Notes: generated by a model from the sequence alone, not told the origin. A stretch of 64,000 nt of DNA from Elgaria multicarinata webbii (GCF_023053635.1 NC_086185.1:12460501-12524500), one strand, 5' to 3'. Shown: positions 47,346-58,204, numbered from the stretch's first letter. A program made the numbers and translations.

Positions 47346-47681
47346 CTTAAGCATCTCCAAGGTATCTGTAAGCTCACCAAATTTCATTTTTATATCATTA
47401 AAAATAAAAAAAGTTATAGACATTTCTTTAGGCCAATGTAATCCTATGGCAAACCTCCCTTGACAGGAGGGGGTTGCACTTGCTGGAGAAAGGGGAGCAG
47501 AGGTGAAGAAAAGCAGATGGAGCGCTTCGTCTTCTTTTGTGTTCACTAAACTCCATTGAACTTGCTTCTGAGTAGGATTCGGCTACACTGCCTAGTCATT
47601 CACACAAAGTGAACCAGAATTAACCTGAACTTCACACTGACTATCCCTTTAATAGTGCTAGCATATTAAATGTCTGACTTG

Positions 47682-47930
47682 TGGTTTGTGGTGTAGTGGC
47701 TAGAGTGTCGGACTGAGAGTCGGAAGATCTGGGTTCTAGTCTACACTCAGCCATGGAAGCTCACTGGGTGTTTTTGGGCCAGTCACAGACTCTCAGCCCA
47801 TCCTACCTCGCAGGCTTGTTGTTGTGAGGATAAAATGGAGAGGAGGATTATGTACACTGCTTTGGGTTCCTTAGAGGGAAAATGGTGGGATATAAATGGA
47901 ATAAATAAATAAATAAATAAATAAATAAAT
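47682..47930 (+). repeat. tRNA-derived SINE of Sauria type
   Basis: It has TGGTGTAGTGGCTAGAGTGT, GGGTTCTAGTC, CACTGGGTGTTTTTGGGCCA, GTTGTTGTGAGGATAAAATG and a tail of AAAT units. Confidence 0.85.
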
Positions 47931-48827
47931 TAAACCTAACTCTTGTAACTTGTAGTCAGATGTTTTGATAGTGGTAGTAACAGAGTTTGGTAGAAACTCA
48001 ACACTGAGGCCTTATGGTGGGTGCTTCTCACCAGTTCTCCCACTATTGTACAGATAAACATCTGCAAAAGGCTATGCCTGGAGCAAGACCTTTAATAGAA
48101 ATTGTGAAAATCTAGTTTATATTACATCTCAAGTGTTACGATGTTTTAAAGAGAGACGCTCTTTCTTGCTCAATATTAAATCACATTGAATGGGCCTGAG
48201 AAAAGATTGCTGCAGTGACCCAATCATTCTTCCTCTTTTCTTTCTCCACGCTTGTCTGGGAATAAGTCCTATTAATCTCAGTGAGGCTCGCTTTTGGTTA
48301 GGGCACAATCCTTTGCATGCGGTCTGTGCAGTGCTGGGAGTTGTAGGACATTTCTTTCCTTACTGTCAGTTCCCCATTTTCTGTTTAGTCTAGCAGTTGT
48401 GTACCAGGTCCTAACCCCAGTGCTCTTTAGCCTTTGTTTTTTCTAATCCAGGGCCTGTTTTCTTTAGAAAAATGGAAAATTATAGATTTTCTTTTGCATT
48501 GGTCTGGTATGAGGACAGCAAAAAGAACCTCCCCAAAGAAATTTTTACAGCAACTAAAAATTCATGTTAATTTCAGATACATTGAATGGCCCACTTTATT
48601 TCAGTGGTTTTAACATTAACCTGTTTTGTAGAACACGTTTGTCTTAATTGTGAGCTGTAAAATCAGACATGTGACGAAGGCCACGCCCCCTTGGGGCCGG
48701 TCATATCAGGATGGGCCCGCCTTGGGGGCTGAGCAGGTTGGGTTGGGCACGCCTCCTTGAGCCCTGTTGTCCTCCTTTTTGGGTCCCAAAATATGGTCAC
48801 GCTACCACAATTTAATCATCACAACTA
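47931..48827. other. Intergenic, little recognised
   Basis: A partial TCCTATTAATC/GCACAATCC palindrome relative lies near 48,260-48,320. A fragment ending CAAAATATGGTCACGCTA (48,655-48,796) looks like one end of a GGGTGACCATAT element. I see no gene. Confidence 0.5.
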
Positions 48828-49553
48828 GGGTTGCCATACGTCCCGGAAAACCGGGAATGTCCTGATTTCCAGGAGATTCTGAAATGTCCCGACCGGCTGA
48901 GCAACAATCCTGGATTCCTGGCCGGAGAAATTCTGACCTCCAAAATGGTGCCTTGAGCCTGTTCAGTGGAGCGGCAGCAGCAAAAAAGAACAGTGATGTT
49001 CTTTTCCAGAACATCACTGCTCCTCCACAGGCTCATCTGAGTCACTTACCGTAAATCACCTAATTGCGTAGAAGAGGAACAACATTGAGGAAAGGCGCAC
49101 ATGCTCTCCTCAAGCTACCTGAGTCCCATGCAATGCAAAGGAGTTTGGTGAGCTTGGCTGGTTGTGGTCAGACCTTTAGGGTAAGCGCGGGGCGGAGCTG
49201 CTGGCTTATTTGTGGGGGAAGAAAGAGTTTTGTGGGGGTCGAGGGGGTGAAGGAGAGGAAAAGGGGATTGGGGAGAAAGGAAAGGAAAGTCACTCCCCCA
49301 AAAATCGCCCTTCAAAAATCCACCTCCTTGGATTTGGGTTGCAAGCCTCAAATCTGTTACTTGGAAGTAAGTTGCAGTGAATTTAAGATGTCTGGTTTTA
49401 CAGTTGTTGATGTTTTAATTGAAAAATTGGGCTTTCCCTAGACCTTTATATATTGCTCAGTTTTTTAAAAAAAAAAATCCTAGCCCCCACCCTCCACCCC
49501 CCGCCAAAAAAAAAAAAATGCCCTGGTTTTGTGGATTCAGAATATGGCAACCC
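48828..49553. mobile_element. DNA transposon-like element with GGGTTGCCATA ends and TA duplication
   Basis: The left end is TA|GGGTTGCCATACGTCCCGG and the right end is GAATATGGCAACCC|TA. The terminal inverted repeat is about 12 bp, and TA is duplicated, as in Tc1/mariner-type elements. It is about 726 bp, with no transposase motif seen, so non-autonomous. The left subterminal CGGAAAACCGGGAATGTCC is mirrored loosely by CCTGGTTTTGTGG. Confidence 0.7.
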
Positions 49554-49569
49554 TAATCACAACAAACCT

Positions 49570-49690
49570 GAGACGAAGACGAAGAGAAAGTGATTTGCCC
49601 AAGGTTACTCAGTGAGTTTCATGACATGCAGATCTGAACTCTGGTTTCCACACTCCTATTCTGAAACTTGAACCCAGGACTAGCTTTCCA
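49570..49690 (+). repeat. MIR-like ancient SINE fragment
   Basis: The motif AAGTGATTTGCCCAAGGTTA followed by TCTGAACTCTGG and GAACCCAGGACTAG resembles the core and 3' part of MIR/CORE-type SINEs. Confidence 0.45.
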
Positions 49691-50169
49691 GGTTAGAGAG
49701 AGCACCTTGCAGTGCCATGGGGTGCCTCCTGCCCTCCACCCCAGCTAATGCGCTCACCTGCTCACTCTCCCCCCGACCCCACCCCACACATCCCTGGTCA
49801 TTAGCTTACCTGATGACAATGACATCTATGGTGAAGCTGCTCACCTTTTAAATTTCCCCACAGTGCTTTGGAAGAGAGCTTAACTCAGGCATCCCAAAGC
49901 ATTCTGGGAAATTTAAAATTGTGGATGACTTCCAAAACACTTCTGGCATAAGCCCTGCGGGAGGGCAAAACAGCAGTGTTCCCAGGGTACCACTGCCTTG
50001 GTAGAAGGTCAAGGATGTCTGTAACTACAACCAGGCCCTACTCTAAACACTACACCACGCTTTCTTCTCTCTTGGGTGGGAAATGACAGATATGGAGTTC
50101 CAGGAGAATGTGATGAGGATAGCAGCGAGAGAAACCATAGCCAGACTTTAGAATACGACAAAACATTAT

Positions 50170-50570
50170 GAGGGAATCTACACGTCGTTGTGAGGGCGCT
50201 TACATGCGCCCCCAGTGCGCCCCCACAACAACTGTGTAGACCGAGAAAGAAGAGACGGAGGAAGAGGCGGAGGAGGAGGCGGCTGGGGAATCGGCCACGT
50301 CCTTGCCGCTGCCGCCTCCCCGCCGGCCTCCTGCTGCCGGGGTAAGAGCCACCCGGGTCGGAGAGCTCGGCTTCCGCTTCCGCCGAGCTCTCCGACCTGG
50401 GTGGCTCTTAGCCCAGCAGCAGGAGGCCGGCGGGGAGGCGGCGGCGGCAAGGACGTGGCCGGTTCCCCAGCCGCCGCCTCCTCCGTCTCTTCTTCTCGGT
50501 CTACACAGTCGTTGTGGGGGCGCACTGGGGGCGCATGTAAGCGCCTTCACAATGAAGTGTAGATTCCCTC
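50170..50570. mobile_element. GC-rich 400-bp hairpin element
   Basis: The ends GAGGGAATCTACAC and GTGTAGATTCCCTC are perfect inverses. The symmetry continues through GAGGGCGCTTACATGCGCCC, GTGTAGACCGAGAA, the GGAGGAGGCGGCTGGGGAA arm and a centre GAGAGCTCGGC...GCCGAGCTCTC. Because of it, both strands carry nearly the same open frame of 115-116 codons starting MRPHN; I treat these as artefacts. It probably shares ancestry with the TCTACACCAAG MITEs. Confidence 0.85.
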
Positions 50571-50698
50571 AAGAGCACTGGCAAAAAAACCTTTACCCTC
50601 GCATTGTTTGCTAAGCTTATATTAGAGTACCAGAACAACATATTTCTGGGGGGAAATTACTTTATTAAATTTATCACTGTGCATTACTACTTCTTATA

Positions 50699-50699
<1 letters not shown>

Positions 50700-50741
<42 letters not shown>

Positions 50742-51250
50742 TATTGCATTTTTATACCGCCCAATAGCCGAAGCTCCCTAAGTGGTTCACAAAAACTAAA
50801 ACCATTCAAAGTATAAAACAAACAATATAAAAACATGATATAAAATAAACGTTAAAAGTGATTAAAAACATACCACACGTGATTAAAACATCTTTAAAAC
50901 ATCCTTAAAACATTCTAAAATTTCACTGGATAGGCCTGCCGGAATAAATCAGTCTTTATTGCTTTTTTAAACTCTAAAAGACTGTCAAGTTGACGAATCT
51001 CCTCCGGCAGGCCATTCCACAATCTGGGGGCAGCAGAAGAAAAGGCCCTCTGGGTAACAGTTGTTAATCTAGTTTTTAATAGCTGAAGTAGATTCTTCCC
51101 AGAGGACCTGAGTGTGCAGGGCGGATTGTATGGGAAAAGGCGATCCCGCAGGTAGCCTGGACCCAAACCATGTAGGGCTTTAAAGGTAATAACCTACACT
51201 TTGTACTTCGCCCAGAAACTAATTGGCAGCCAGTGAAGAGATTTTAAAAC
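50700..51250 (-). repeat. L2-type LINE 3' end, antisense, with (ATT)n tail
   Basis: The - strand encodes TQRAFSSAAPRLWNGLPEEI and LLEFKKAIKTDLF, the C-terminal tail of L2-clade RT. The 3' UTR follows, with CCGCCCAATAGCCGAAGC, and then about 14 ATT units at 50,700-50,742. Confidence 0.85.
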
Positions 51251-52129
51251 TGGTGTACTTATGTTCTGTTTTGTAGTTGCATACTAAGTCCTATACAAAA
51301 CTGCCCTTTGAGCAGGGAAGAATATGGTAGGGCCATCAGTCAGAAATATCTTTCCCATGCCCCTAAAAATAATTACTGTTTCATTGATTATACATATAAA
51401 TGCATAACAAGCTCAATGCCATTTCTATTTGAAACGATCATTACATTTCATCATGCCTTTAATTATTGTTAAATATTAACGACACATCATCCGTAAACAC
51501 AAATACTATTAATAAATATAAGCAGTCACACTTACAATTCATAATCCAGCCATGGACAATACAGATTGACAATAAACAAACCTTAAAATTGACAATTAAG
51601 CCACTTTCAAAAGTTTGTGTGTGCATGTGTATGTCTCTGAAGGGCTTTTATTCTCCTTTGTACTTATTTAAGGTTGTTTTTCCTTGACCCTCGTATATAT
51701 AGCAAGTTCTTTTATTCAATTTTGATAAATCCCAGAACTGAATGTTAAAATTGGAATTATATTTGTGTTGATTTTTCTAAGAGTGACAATAACAAAGAGG
51801 AAATATTTTAAATAATAATAACATCTCTGTAAACATACGGGGAGAACAATAATATTACAAAGACGACAACAGCAACAGAAATTATAAAGGACCAGAGATG
51901 GAGAGTGGGGGGATTTCAAGCATACCAGAGTATAATTGAAATTACTGAGGAACACGTAAGCATAGATCAAAAGTTAACATGCTGCATGTGAACATTGATT
52001 GAATCCTAGTAGGGTTTGTTTGTTGTTTTTAATTTACACATGATTATTGTGTTCCGGTAAATCAACTTGGCAATATGATTTTAGCACAGGACATTTAACT
52101 GACTCAAGCTACTAGACCTCATGAATTAG
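51251..52129. other. Intergenic, AT-rich, nothing identified
   Basis: I see no gene or recognised repeat. Short direct motifs such as ATTAATAAATATAAG occur. Confidence 0.5.
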
Positions 52130-52350
52130 TGTTGTGTACAGTGGGCATGAACTGAAGAGACCGGGGTTGCAATCCCTACTTAACCATAACGTTCCTAGAT
52201 GATCTTGGGCAAGTCAAAGACACACAGCCCAACTACCTTCACAGGGTGGTTGGGAAGATGGTTTAGGATGACACACACACAAACACACACCCTTGAGTTT
52301 TTATCCTGAGGGAAAGAACAAGGTATAAATGAGAGAAATAAATAAATGTT
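52130..52350 (+). repeat. Old tRNA-derived SINE, diverged
   Basis: It keeps the layout of the Sauria-type SINE: GGGGTTGCAATCCC in the B-box position, then GATCTTGGGCAAGTC, CACAGGGTGGTTGGGAAGAT and AAATAAATAAATG. It is far more diverged than the copies at 9,951 and 63,178. Confidence 0.6.
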
Positions 52351-52943
52351 ATGAAAGGTGTGTCCCAGAATCCTTTTCAAAGAATGCTGGTAGTTTTGTG
52401 CATACTGCTTTACTGGCACCCTTAAAAATACAATTATATTGATGTGTTTTAAATCCTTTCTACAGCTCTAAATAATTGCTTGCACAACCAAGCAAGCCCT
52501 TCTTGATTTTCTATCATTATGCAGTTTTAGCTGTACAAGAACGAAGGTCAAAGAACTGGAAGAAAAGAGCAGTTAATTAAGTATATGTGTCATGATCCAG
52601 ACCTGGAGGACAGAACAGAGTTGAAATATTATTTTATTTGTTTGTTTGTTTACTGCTGGAAACTACGCAGGCTTAATCTTACATTGCCATCTTTCCTCAT
52701 ATGTTTCCCTGCACTAAGAACTGTGTGACAGGCAGAAGCCCAGCAGGTGCAGCTTTCCCTGGCATGAAGATGTAATTGATGTGGGAATCTTACTTCACCT
52801 GTTGCATTTTTGGATGTTGAAGGCACAGGAGCCCTAACAGGAAAAACAAAACACAGAGAGAGAATTTTGAGAGAGAGAATGAGAATGAGAATGGCATGAT
52901 ACCCAGCAGGATGTGTTCCTGCCTCCAGAATTTGTTCCTGTTT
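52351..52943. other. Intergenic, nothing identified
   Basis: A (TTTG)n run lies near 52,636 and a GAGAGAGAGAAT-type stretch near 52,855. I see no gene. Confidence 0.5.
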
Positions 52944-53440
52944 AGATGTTATGGACTTTAACGCCCAGCATTCCTGACCATTGGGCGTGCTGGCTGGGGC
53001 TGATGGGAGGTGAAGTCCAAAACACCTGGAGAGCCCCATTATGGGAAAGGCTGGTTGTAAATTACAAGTCTGGGATTCTTCCTCGATTCCATATTAAGAC
53101 TCTGACCATTTGGATTTCTGTTCCTGTGGACCAACATAGCTTCACTTTGCTTGATCTGTAATCAATTATAACCCCTGGTGGGCAACCTGAGGCCTTCCAG
53201 ATCTTTTGGACTGCAACTCCCAAAATCCCTCACCATTGGGGCGGATGATGGGACTTGAAGTCCCACAACCTCGAGAGGGACACAAGTTGTTCTCCCCCCT
53301 GCTATAAAGTCCAACCTTCCCCAACTTGGGCCCCTCTGGATGTTTTGGACTTCAACTCCCATCAGCCCCAACCAGCATGACCAGTGGTCAGGGATTATGG
53401 GAGTCTTAGTCCAAAACGCCTGGATGAAGTTGGGGAAAGC
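52944..53440. repeat. Three ACTCCCA-type short palindromic elements in a row
   Basis: The units are at 52,944-53,055, 53,170-53,285 and 53,311-53,440. Each has an inward TTTGGACTNCAACTCCCA-like arm mirrored by TGGGAGTNNTAGTCCAAAA or TGGGACTTGAAGTCC. The third is the clearest: CCTTCCCCAACTTGG to CCTGGATGAAGTTGGGGAA. Confidence 0.65.
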
Positions 53441-53458
53441 TAAACAAACTAGTGGTGG

Positions 53459-53647
53459 CTGGTGGCTCTGATTTCGGTGGGGCTGTGAATCCATTCTGGG
53501 TTTTCAGTCAGTCAGAGCCAGCCAGAACTCTAAAGGAGCTATATAAGGTTATTTTGGGGATCAGGTTCAGCAACTCGGAGAGCTGCTTTAGAGTTCTGAC
53601 TGAAACCCAGAATGGATTCACAGCCCCACCGAAATCAGAGCCACCAG
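53459..53647. mobile_element. Inverted-repeat element just upstream of the APOOL promoter
   Basis: The left arm CTGGTGGCTCTGATTTCGGT continues GGGGCTGTGAATCC and ATTCTGGG. The right arm is its mirror, ending ACCGAAATCAGAGCCACCAG. The arms are about 75 bp and the loop holds CTATATAAGG. It ends about 195 bp before the APOOL start codon. Confidence 0.8.
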
Positions 53648-53699
53648 CCTCCGCTGAAAGAAACTCCTCCCTCACCGCGCCGGGAGGGAGGAGGGAAGA

Positions 53700-53840
53700 A
53701 AGGCCGCGTTGGGGCGGGGCTTAAACGTCACTGGTCGTCTCCGCCAATCCGAGACGAGATTCCATTTAGCTCCCCCCTCTCTCTTTGACGTCACACTCAC
53801 AGACGGTTGCCTTGATTGGTCGGCTGGAGGCGGAGCCAAA
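53700..53840 (+). promoter_or_regulatory. APOOL: APOOL promoter, GC-rich, with GC box, CCAAT boxes, CRE and YY1-like site
   Basis: The elements are GGGGCGGGGC (53,711-53,720), CCAAT (53,744-53,748), a full CRE TGACGTCA (53,786-53,793), ATTGG, an inverted CCAAT (53,815-53,819), and CCAAAATGGCGGCCA (53,837-53,851), which matches the YY1 consensus and contains the start codon. There is no TATA box in the last 100 bp. The layout is typical of housekeeping mitochondrial genes. The transcription start itself cannot be seen. Confidence 0.7.
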
Positions 53841-53852
53841 ATGGCGGCCAAG
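53841..53852 (+). CDS. APOOL: APOOL coding exon 1 (MAAK)
   Basis: ATGGCGGCCAAG is followed by a consensus GTGAGT donor in phase 0. Human APOOL starts MAAIR and then MGK as I recall; here MAAK is followed by MAKW from the next exon. The exon is only 12 coding bases and was chosen by promoter context, donor, phase and this match. An alternative start at the Met that opens exon 2 is possible. APOOL (MIC27) is a cardiolipin-binding MICOS subunit of the inner mitochondrial membrane that helps shape cristae. Confidence 0.7.
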
Positions 53853-54002
53853 GTGAGTGGCTCCCTCGCTGTCATCCTCCCAGACCCCCGCCCCTGAGTT
53901 GGGGGGAGAGGCTGCCTGAGTCGCCGTTCTCCATCCCTCAGAGCGGGGGCCAGGAGGGCGTCAGGGTCTGACTTCATTAGGCTTCGCGTTGTTTTGAACT
54001 TT

Positions 54003-54590
54003 AGGAGTGGCCCTGAGGAACGCAGGGTGCCTGAGCATGTGCAGAGTTCCCCTTGTCGTGCCTCTCAGTAACCCTACTCTGCCTGTCCCTCCTTTCTTCC
54101 ACCCGCATCCTCACTGTGGAAGCTTGAACGCGACGTGGGGCTTCTTAAGTTTCAAAAGGGAGTGGTTATGAAGAATGGAGGTGGATACCTGACCATGTGC
54201 AGAGGTCTTTCTTGCGTCTCTCAGTAACCTAACTTTGATCCCTTACCCCTCCGCCCCAATCCTCTTTGTGGAAATGTTAAGTTTAAAAGGGCTTATTATT
54301 TGGAACTTAAGGAGTCATTATGAAGAATGGAGGTGGACACCTGACCATGTGCAGAGGGCCCTCTCTTGCATCTCTCAGTAACCTAATTTTGATCCCTTAC
54401 CCCTCCGCCCCAATCCTCTTTGTGGAAATGTTAAGGTTAAATGGGCTTATTATTTGGAACTTAAGGAGTCATTATGAAGAATGGAGGTGGGCACCTGACC
54501 ATGTGCAGAGGGCCCTCTCTTGCATCTCTTAGTAACCCAATTTTGACCCCTTACTTCGTCCATGCTGCCTCTGCCCCAATCCTCAGCTAT
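54003..54590. repeat. Tandem repeat, four units of about 155 bp
   Basis: The marker CTGACCATGTGCAGAGG (first copy CTGAGCATGTGCAGAG) recurs at about 54,033, 54,191, 54,343 and 54,497, a spacing of 158, 152 and 154 bp. Units 2-4 are close to identical, with CTCTCAGTAACC and CCTCCGCCCCAATCCTC; unit 1 is more diverged. It begins about 150 bp after exon 1. Confidence 0.9.
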
Positions 54591-54599
54591 ATATTACTT

Positions 54600-54736
54600 C
54601 CAGTATCAATGTGCCTTTGTGGGAGGGTGCTGTTGTGGGCTTCCCGCAGGCGTCTGGTTAGTCTCTGCGGGAGCAGAATGCTAGGTTAGCTAGGCTTTTG
54701 GTTTGATCTAGCACAGTTCTTCTTACAGCATTATGT
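54600..54736 (+). repeat. CR1/L3-type LINE 3' end fragment
   Basis: TGTGGGAGGGTGCTGTTG, GGGCTTCCCGCAGGC and the end TTTGATCTAGCACAGTTCTT match the TTCTTATG-tailed family with extra divergence. Confidence 0.6.
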
Positions 54737-54914
54737 TCAGTAGGAGCACGACCTGCAACAAAATGTTGCAGTATGAAGTGCTTCTGTTCAAAGTTCCAGA
54801 CACAGACAGACATGCCCTTTTTCAGGATATTCCATTCCCCCCTCCCCTGGTTTTCCTCTCCCACGTCACCCCAACAATCAGTGTTCGCACAGCATTCGCA
54901 ATCCTCTTTGCTTG

Positions 54915-54965
54915 CTCTCTCTCAATCTCTCTCTCTCTCTCTCTCTCTGGTCCCTCTTTCTCTCT
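54915..54965. repeat. (CT)n-rich microsatellite
   Basis: TCTCTCTCTCTC runs within a pyrimidine-rich stretch. Long open frames over it are a consequence of the composition. Confidence 0.85.
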
Positions 54966-55825
54966 CCCCCCCTCCCTTGGTCCCAATTGCCCTCTCCGGT
55001 CCCAATATTGTTCTTGCTTTCTCTGTCCCCATCCCATGCAAGTGAATGGAGTAAGTTTCACATTGATTTGTACGTGGCGAGAAAAATTGTGTGTCGGTGG
55101 GGGGAACTTTGCTACCCCCCTGCAGCTGTTTTTGGCAAGGAGGACTTTTTTCGCCCTGTGCAAATGCATGGACAAATCCATTCACTTGCGGAACAGGAAA
55201 ATAGCTTAGCGAGTGCCTCAACGTGGCTTTTGTGAGCACAGTGGCACCTGTGGCTGGCACGCTGCAGACCCCAGGATTAGAGGGAGGGAGCAGAATTATG
55301 ATAAACTGTTAAACTCCTGTTTAAGCTTACCCAAAAGCAGCAAAGACCAAAAGCCATTTCCTTAGGCAGAATCTGACTGAGTCCTGCAACTTAATACAAT
55401 TCCCCCAACCCTGAATAAATTCTTCTTTTGAATAATTGCTTCATACAATTACTGGACAGTGAAGCGATGCACAGAAGCATTTTGTTAGTTGTTGCATAGT
55501 TGACTTCGGTAGATGTCACATCCCAAAGAAAAGCAATTAGTGCCATTCAAGAACTGAGCTAATTCCAGAAGTCAGCGCACAGTTCCTAGCCCTGTAAATA
55601 TTGTGGAATGTGTGTTAAAATAAATATCGCTTCATTTAACAAATAAAAAAGCCGCCCACACAAGCTACTCACGCAGTGCTGTAGTTTCGAAACATGTTTG
55701 TAGGTGGCAACAGAGACACTCATGACATTGCACATGTCTTTTTCCTATGACCATGTAGCAAATGTATCCTATAGATCAGGAGTACAGAGCCTCAGGGTCT
55801 GGGACCAAATCCAGCCCTGTGGGTA

Positions 55826-56078
55826 GGGTGACCATATGGAAAGGAGGACAGGGCTCCTGTACCTAACACTTGTATAGAAAAGGGAATTTCAGCAGGTGTC
55901 ATTTGTATGCATGCAGCACCTGATGAAATTCCCTCTTCATCACAACAGTTAAAGCTGCAGGAACCTTGCCTAGCATGACCAGATACAAAAGAGGGCAGGG
56001 CTCTTTCACCAGGTGAAATTCCCTTTTCTATACAACTGTTAAAGATACAGGAGCCCTCTCCTTTTCATATAGTCACCC
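55826..56078. mobile_element. GGGTGACCATATGG MITE with TA duplication
   Basis: TA|GGGTGACCATATGGAAAGG at the left, CTTTTCATATAGTCACCC|TA at the right. A second, inverted unit is nested inside (CATGACCAGATACAAAAGAGG). Confidence 0.8.
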
Positions 56079-56089
56079 TAGGTTTTCTG

Positions 56090-56215
56090 CCCGCCCCCAC
56101 CCATTTTATCCTCCTAACAACCCTTGAGGGAGGCTAGACTGAGGGATGGAAACTGACCCAAAGTCACCCAGGATGCTTTAGGGCTGAGTGGGGATTCAAA
56201 CCCAGGTCCCTCTAA
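56090..56215 (-). repeat. tRNA-derived or MIR-like SINE, antisense
   Basis: CCATTTTATCCTCCTAACAA, AAAGTCACCCAGGATGCTTT and GGGGATTCAAACCCAGGTCC are the antisense tail, core and B-box of an old tRNA-derived SINE. Confidence 0.55.
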
Positions 56216-56228
56216 TGCTCAATGTACA

Positions 56229-56397
56229 CATCTTTTGAATCTGGTCACTGTAGGGCAGGGCTCCTGCAGCTTTAACTGTTGTGATGAAGAGGGAATTTCA
56301 CCCAGTTTCATACAGATAACACCTGCTGAAATTCCCTTTTCTATGCAACTGTTAAAGATACAGTAGCCCTGTTCTCCTTTCCTTAGGATCACCCTAC
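56229..56397. mobile_element. GGGTGACC-family MITE, partial
   Basis: It starts near TTTTGAATCTGGTCACTGTA and ends CTTTCCTTAGGATCACCCTA, with the family core (GGGCTCCTGCAG, AGAGGGAATTTCA, AACTGTTAAAGATACAG). Confidence 0.7.
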
Positions 56398-57075
56398 CTC
56401 TGGGGTTCCCCAAAAGACCCTCTTTCCCTAATCCCCACCCTCTTTCCCTCACCACCAAGCATTTCTTGGCTTCCCAGGGTTCATGCCATTTTCTCCCCGT
56501 TCTAAAAGGTTTCTCCTATCGCTTAGTTACTAACACTAAGAGCTTTCATGGAAATAGGGTGATATTTTTGACCCTGCCCCTTTTTTATGTTGGCTCCACC
56601 CACCTCTGGAATATAGGCGGGGCAAAAGAGGGCGGGAACACAAATGTCAGCCTATTTTACCATCAAGCTGACTGCTAGTTGCCTCCAAGAGCTTCTCTGA
56701 AAAGGAATTCAGCCCCTGGGCTGAGAAAGGTTCTGCCTTAGATATTTGGGTGTGCCTGTTTTCTTGTGCACCTATTGCTTTGGGGGTTGCACCTTGGGGA
56801 GAGGGGAAGTATGACGGGCTCTTGCTTCCTGGCCCTCATCCCAGGAGCACTTGCTTTTTCTTTTTAGCATGCCCCTAGAAATGTAAAACGCAACCTCGTT
56901 TCTTCTCATTATAACATACGTGTGCAGATGTGAGCAGCTCTTATATATCTTAACTCCACAAGCCCAGAGATAGCTACAGATGTACAGGCAATTTCTGAGT
57001 GTGGAGGACAAGGGTGGTGGGTGGGTGTTGTTTTTTAGCATACTCAATATTTAAATGTCCAGATAATATTTGACG

Positions 57076-57285
57076 GAGAGCCAGTGTGGTGTAGTGGCTA
57101 GAGCGTTCGACTGGGAGTCGGGAGATCCGGGTTCTAGTCCCCACTTGGCCATGGAAACTCACTGGGTGACTTTGGACTCTCGTCCAACCTACCTCACAGG
57201 GTTGTTGTTGTGAGGATAAACATGGAGAGGAGGACAGGGTTTCTTGGAGGAAAAAAGGCAGAATATAAATGTAATAATTAAATAA
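57076..57285 (+). repeat. tRNA-derived SINE of Sauria type
   Basis: GCCAGTGTGGTGTAGTGGCT, GGGTTCTAGTCCCCACTTGG, TTGTTGTTGTGAGGATAAAC and the AATAATTAAATAAA tail identify it. Confidence 0.85.
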
Positions 57286-58204
57286 ACTTTATCACTCTGT
57301 GGGTCAGGATCTGAACAGCTGCCCATAGATCACATTTATCACCCTGCTGTATTCTAATAATTATTTCTATGTTCTCACTCATTAATGCTCAGTAAATTCA
57401 AAGTGTGAGAATTAATTACTCGGTAGTTCTGGGAAGGAAAAGAAAGCTATATTCACCCCAGCCCCCCGGATGCTGTTTTCTGCTTGCTTCCTTTTTAAAA
57501 TGTAGCCGGCTCACAGCCCCATGCCTTCATATCCTATCTTCTTCTGTGTTCTTTCACATTTGTAACTGTTGCATTATTCTTTTTCCACCTATGCTTCATG
57601 CGTCTGTCCCTTTGCCTGTTACGTCAACACAGTGAGTCAGTTTGCTTCATTGCCTTTCTTTCATTTTCTGCTTTTGCTAGTTTGATACTCTGTCAGGTGG
57701 TGCTTTTGAGATTAGTATGTAGGGGGGGAAATGGACTAGCAATTAATTCCTTTGGAAGGAGACCTCAATCTATGCACAAATTAAGGCAGTGTCCTCCTGA
57801 TAAACTATGAGCTCTAATTATTCCTCAATATTGCATACAGTCAGCTTAAGTTTGGTGTCACACAGCTCCGTATTCTGTGTTTTAACTTTAAGTGATATGC
57901 GCACAGGGTTCTAAATTGCACTAGAGCTTACTCAAGTTCAGCAGGCAATTTTGCTGCAGGCGCTTGCTGAAATGAGCCATGCAACAATGAAAACAGGGCT
58001 AAGGGATCCTGCCCCTTAGTACTCATGGTGCCCCTTGACGCAAGGAAGGTCCGAATGAACAGTAGGTTGAACTTGAATGTGGTGGGCCAGGGTTTATATC
58101 TCATTTAGCCATAATACCGGCGTACTTCCTTTGTCTTTTATTCCCTCATTTAGAGAATTCCTAAACTACTACTTTCCCACACAATAACTCCTTAAGAAGG
58201 AGAG
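57286..58204. other. Intron 1 of APOOL, nothing identified
   Basis: I see no recognised repeat or exon in this part of the intron. Confidence 0.5.

Noticed and set aside
50178-50562. 115-116 codon open frames on both strands
   Set aside because: They are mirror products of the GC-rich palindrome and of low complexity.
54733-55235. Overlapping long open frames near the CT repeat
   Set aside because: They result from the pyrimidine-rich stretch. There are no splice signals or known domain, and they lie inside an intron.
57085-57160. tRNA gene candidates in the SINE heads
   Set aside because: A- and B-box motifs are present, but the rest has the SINE body and tail, and no complete cloverleaf is seen.
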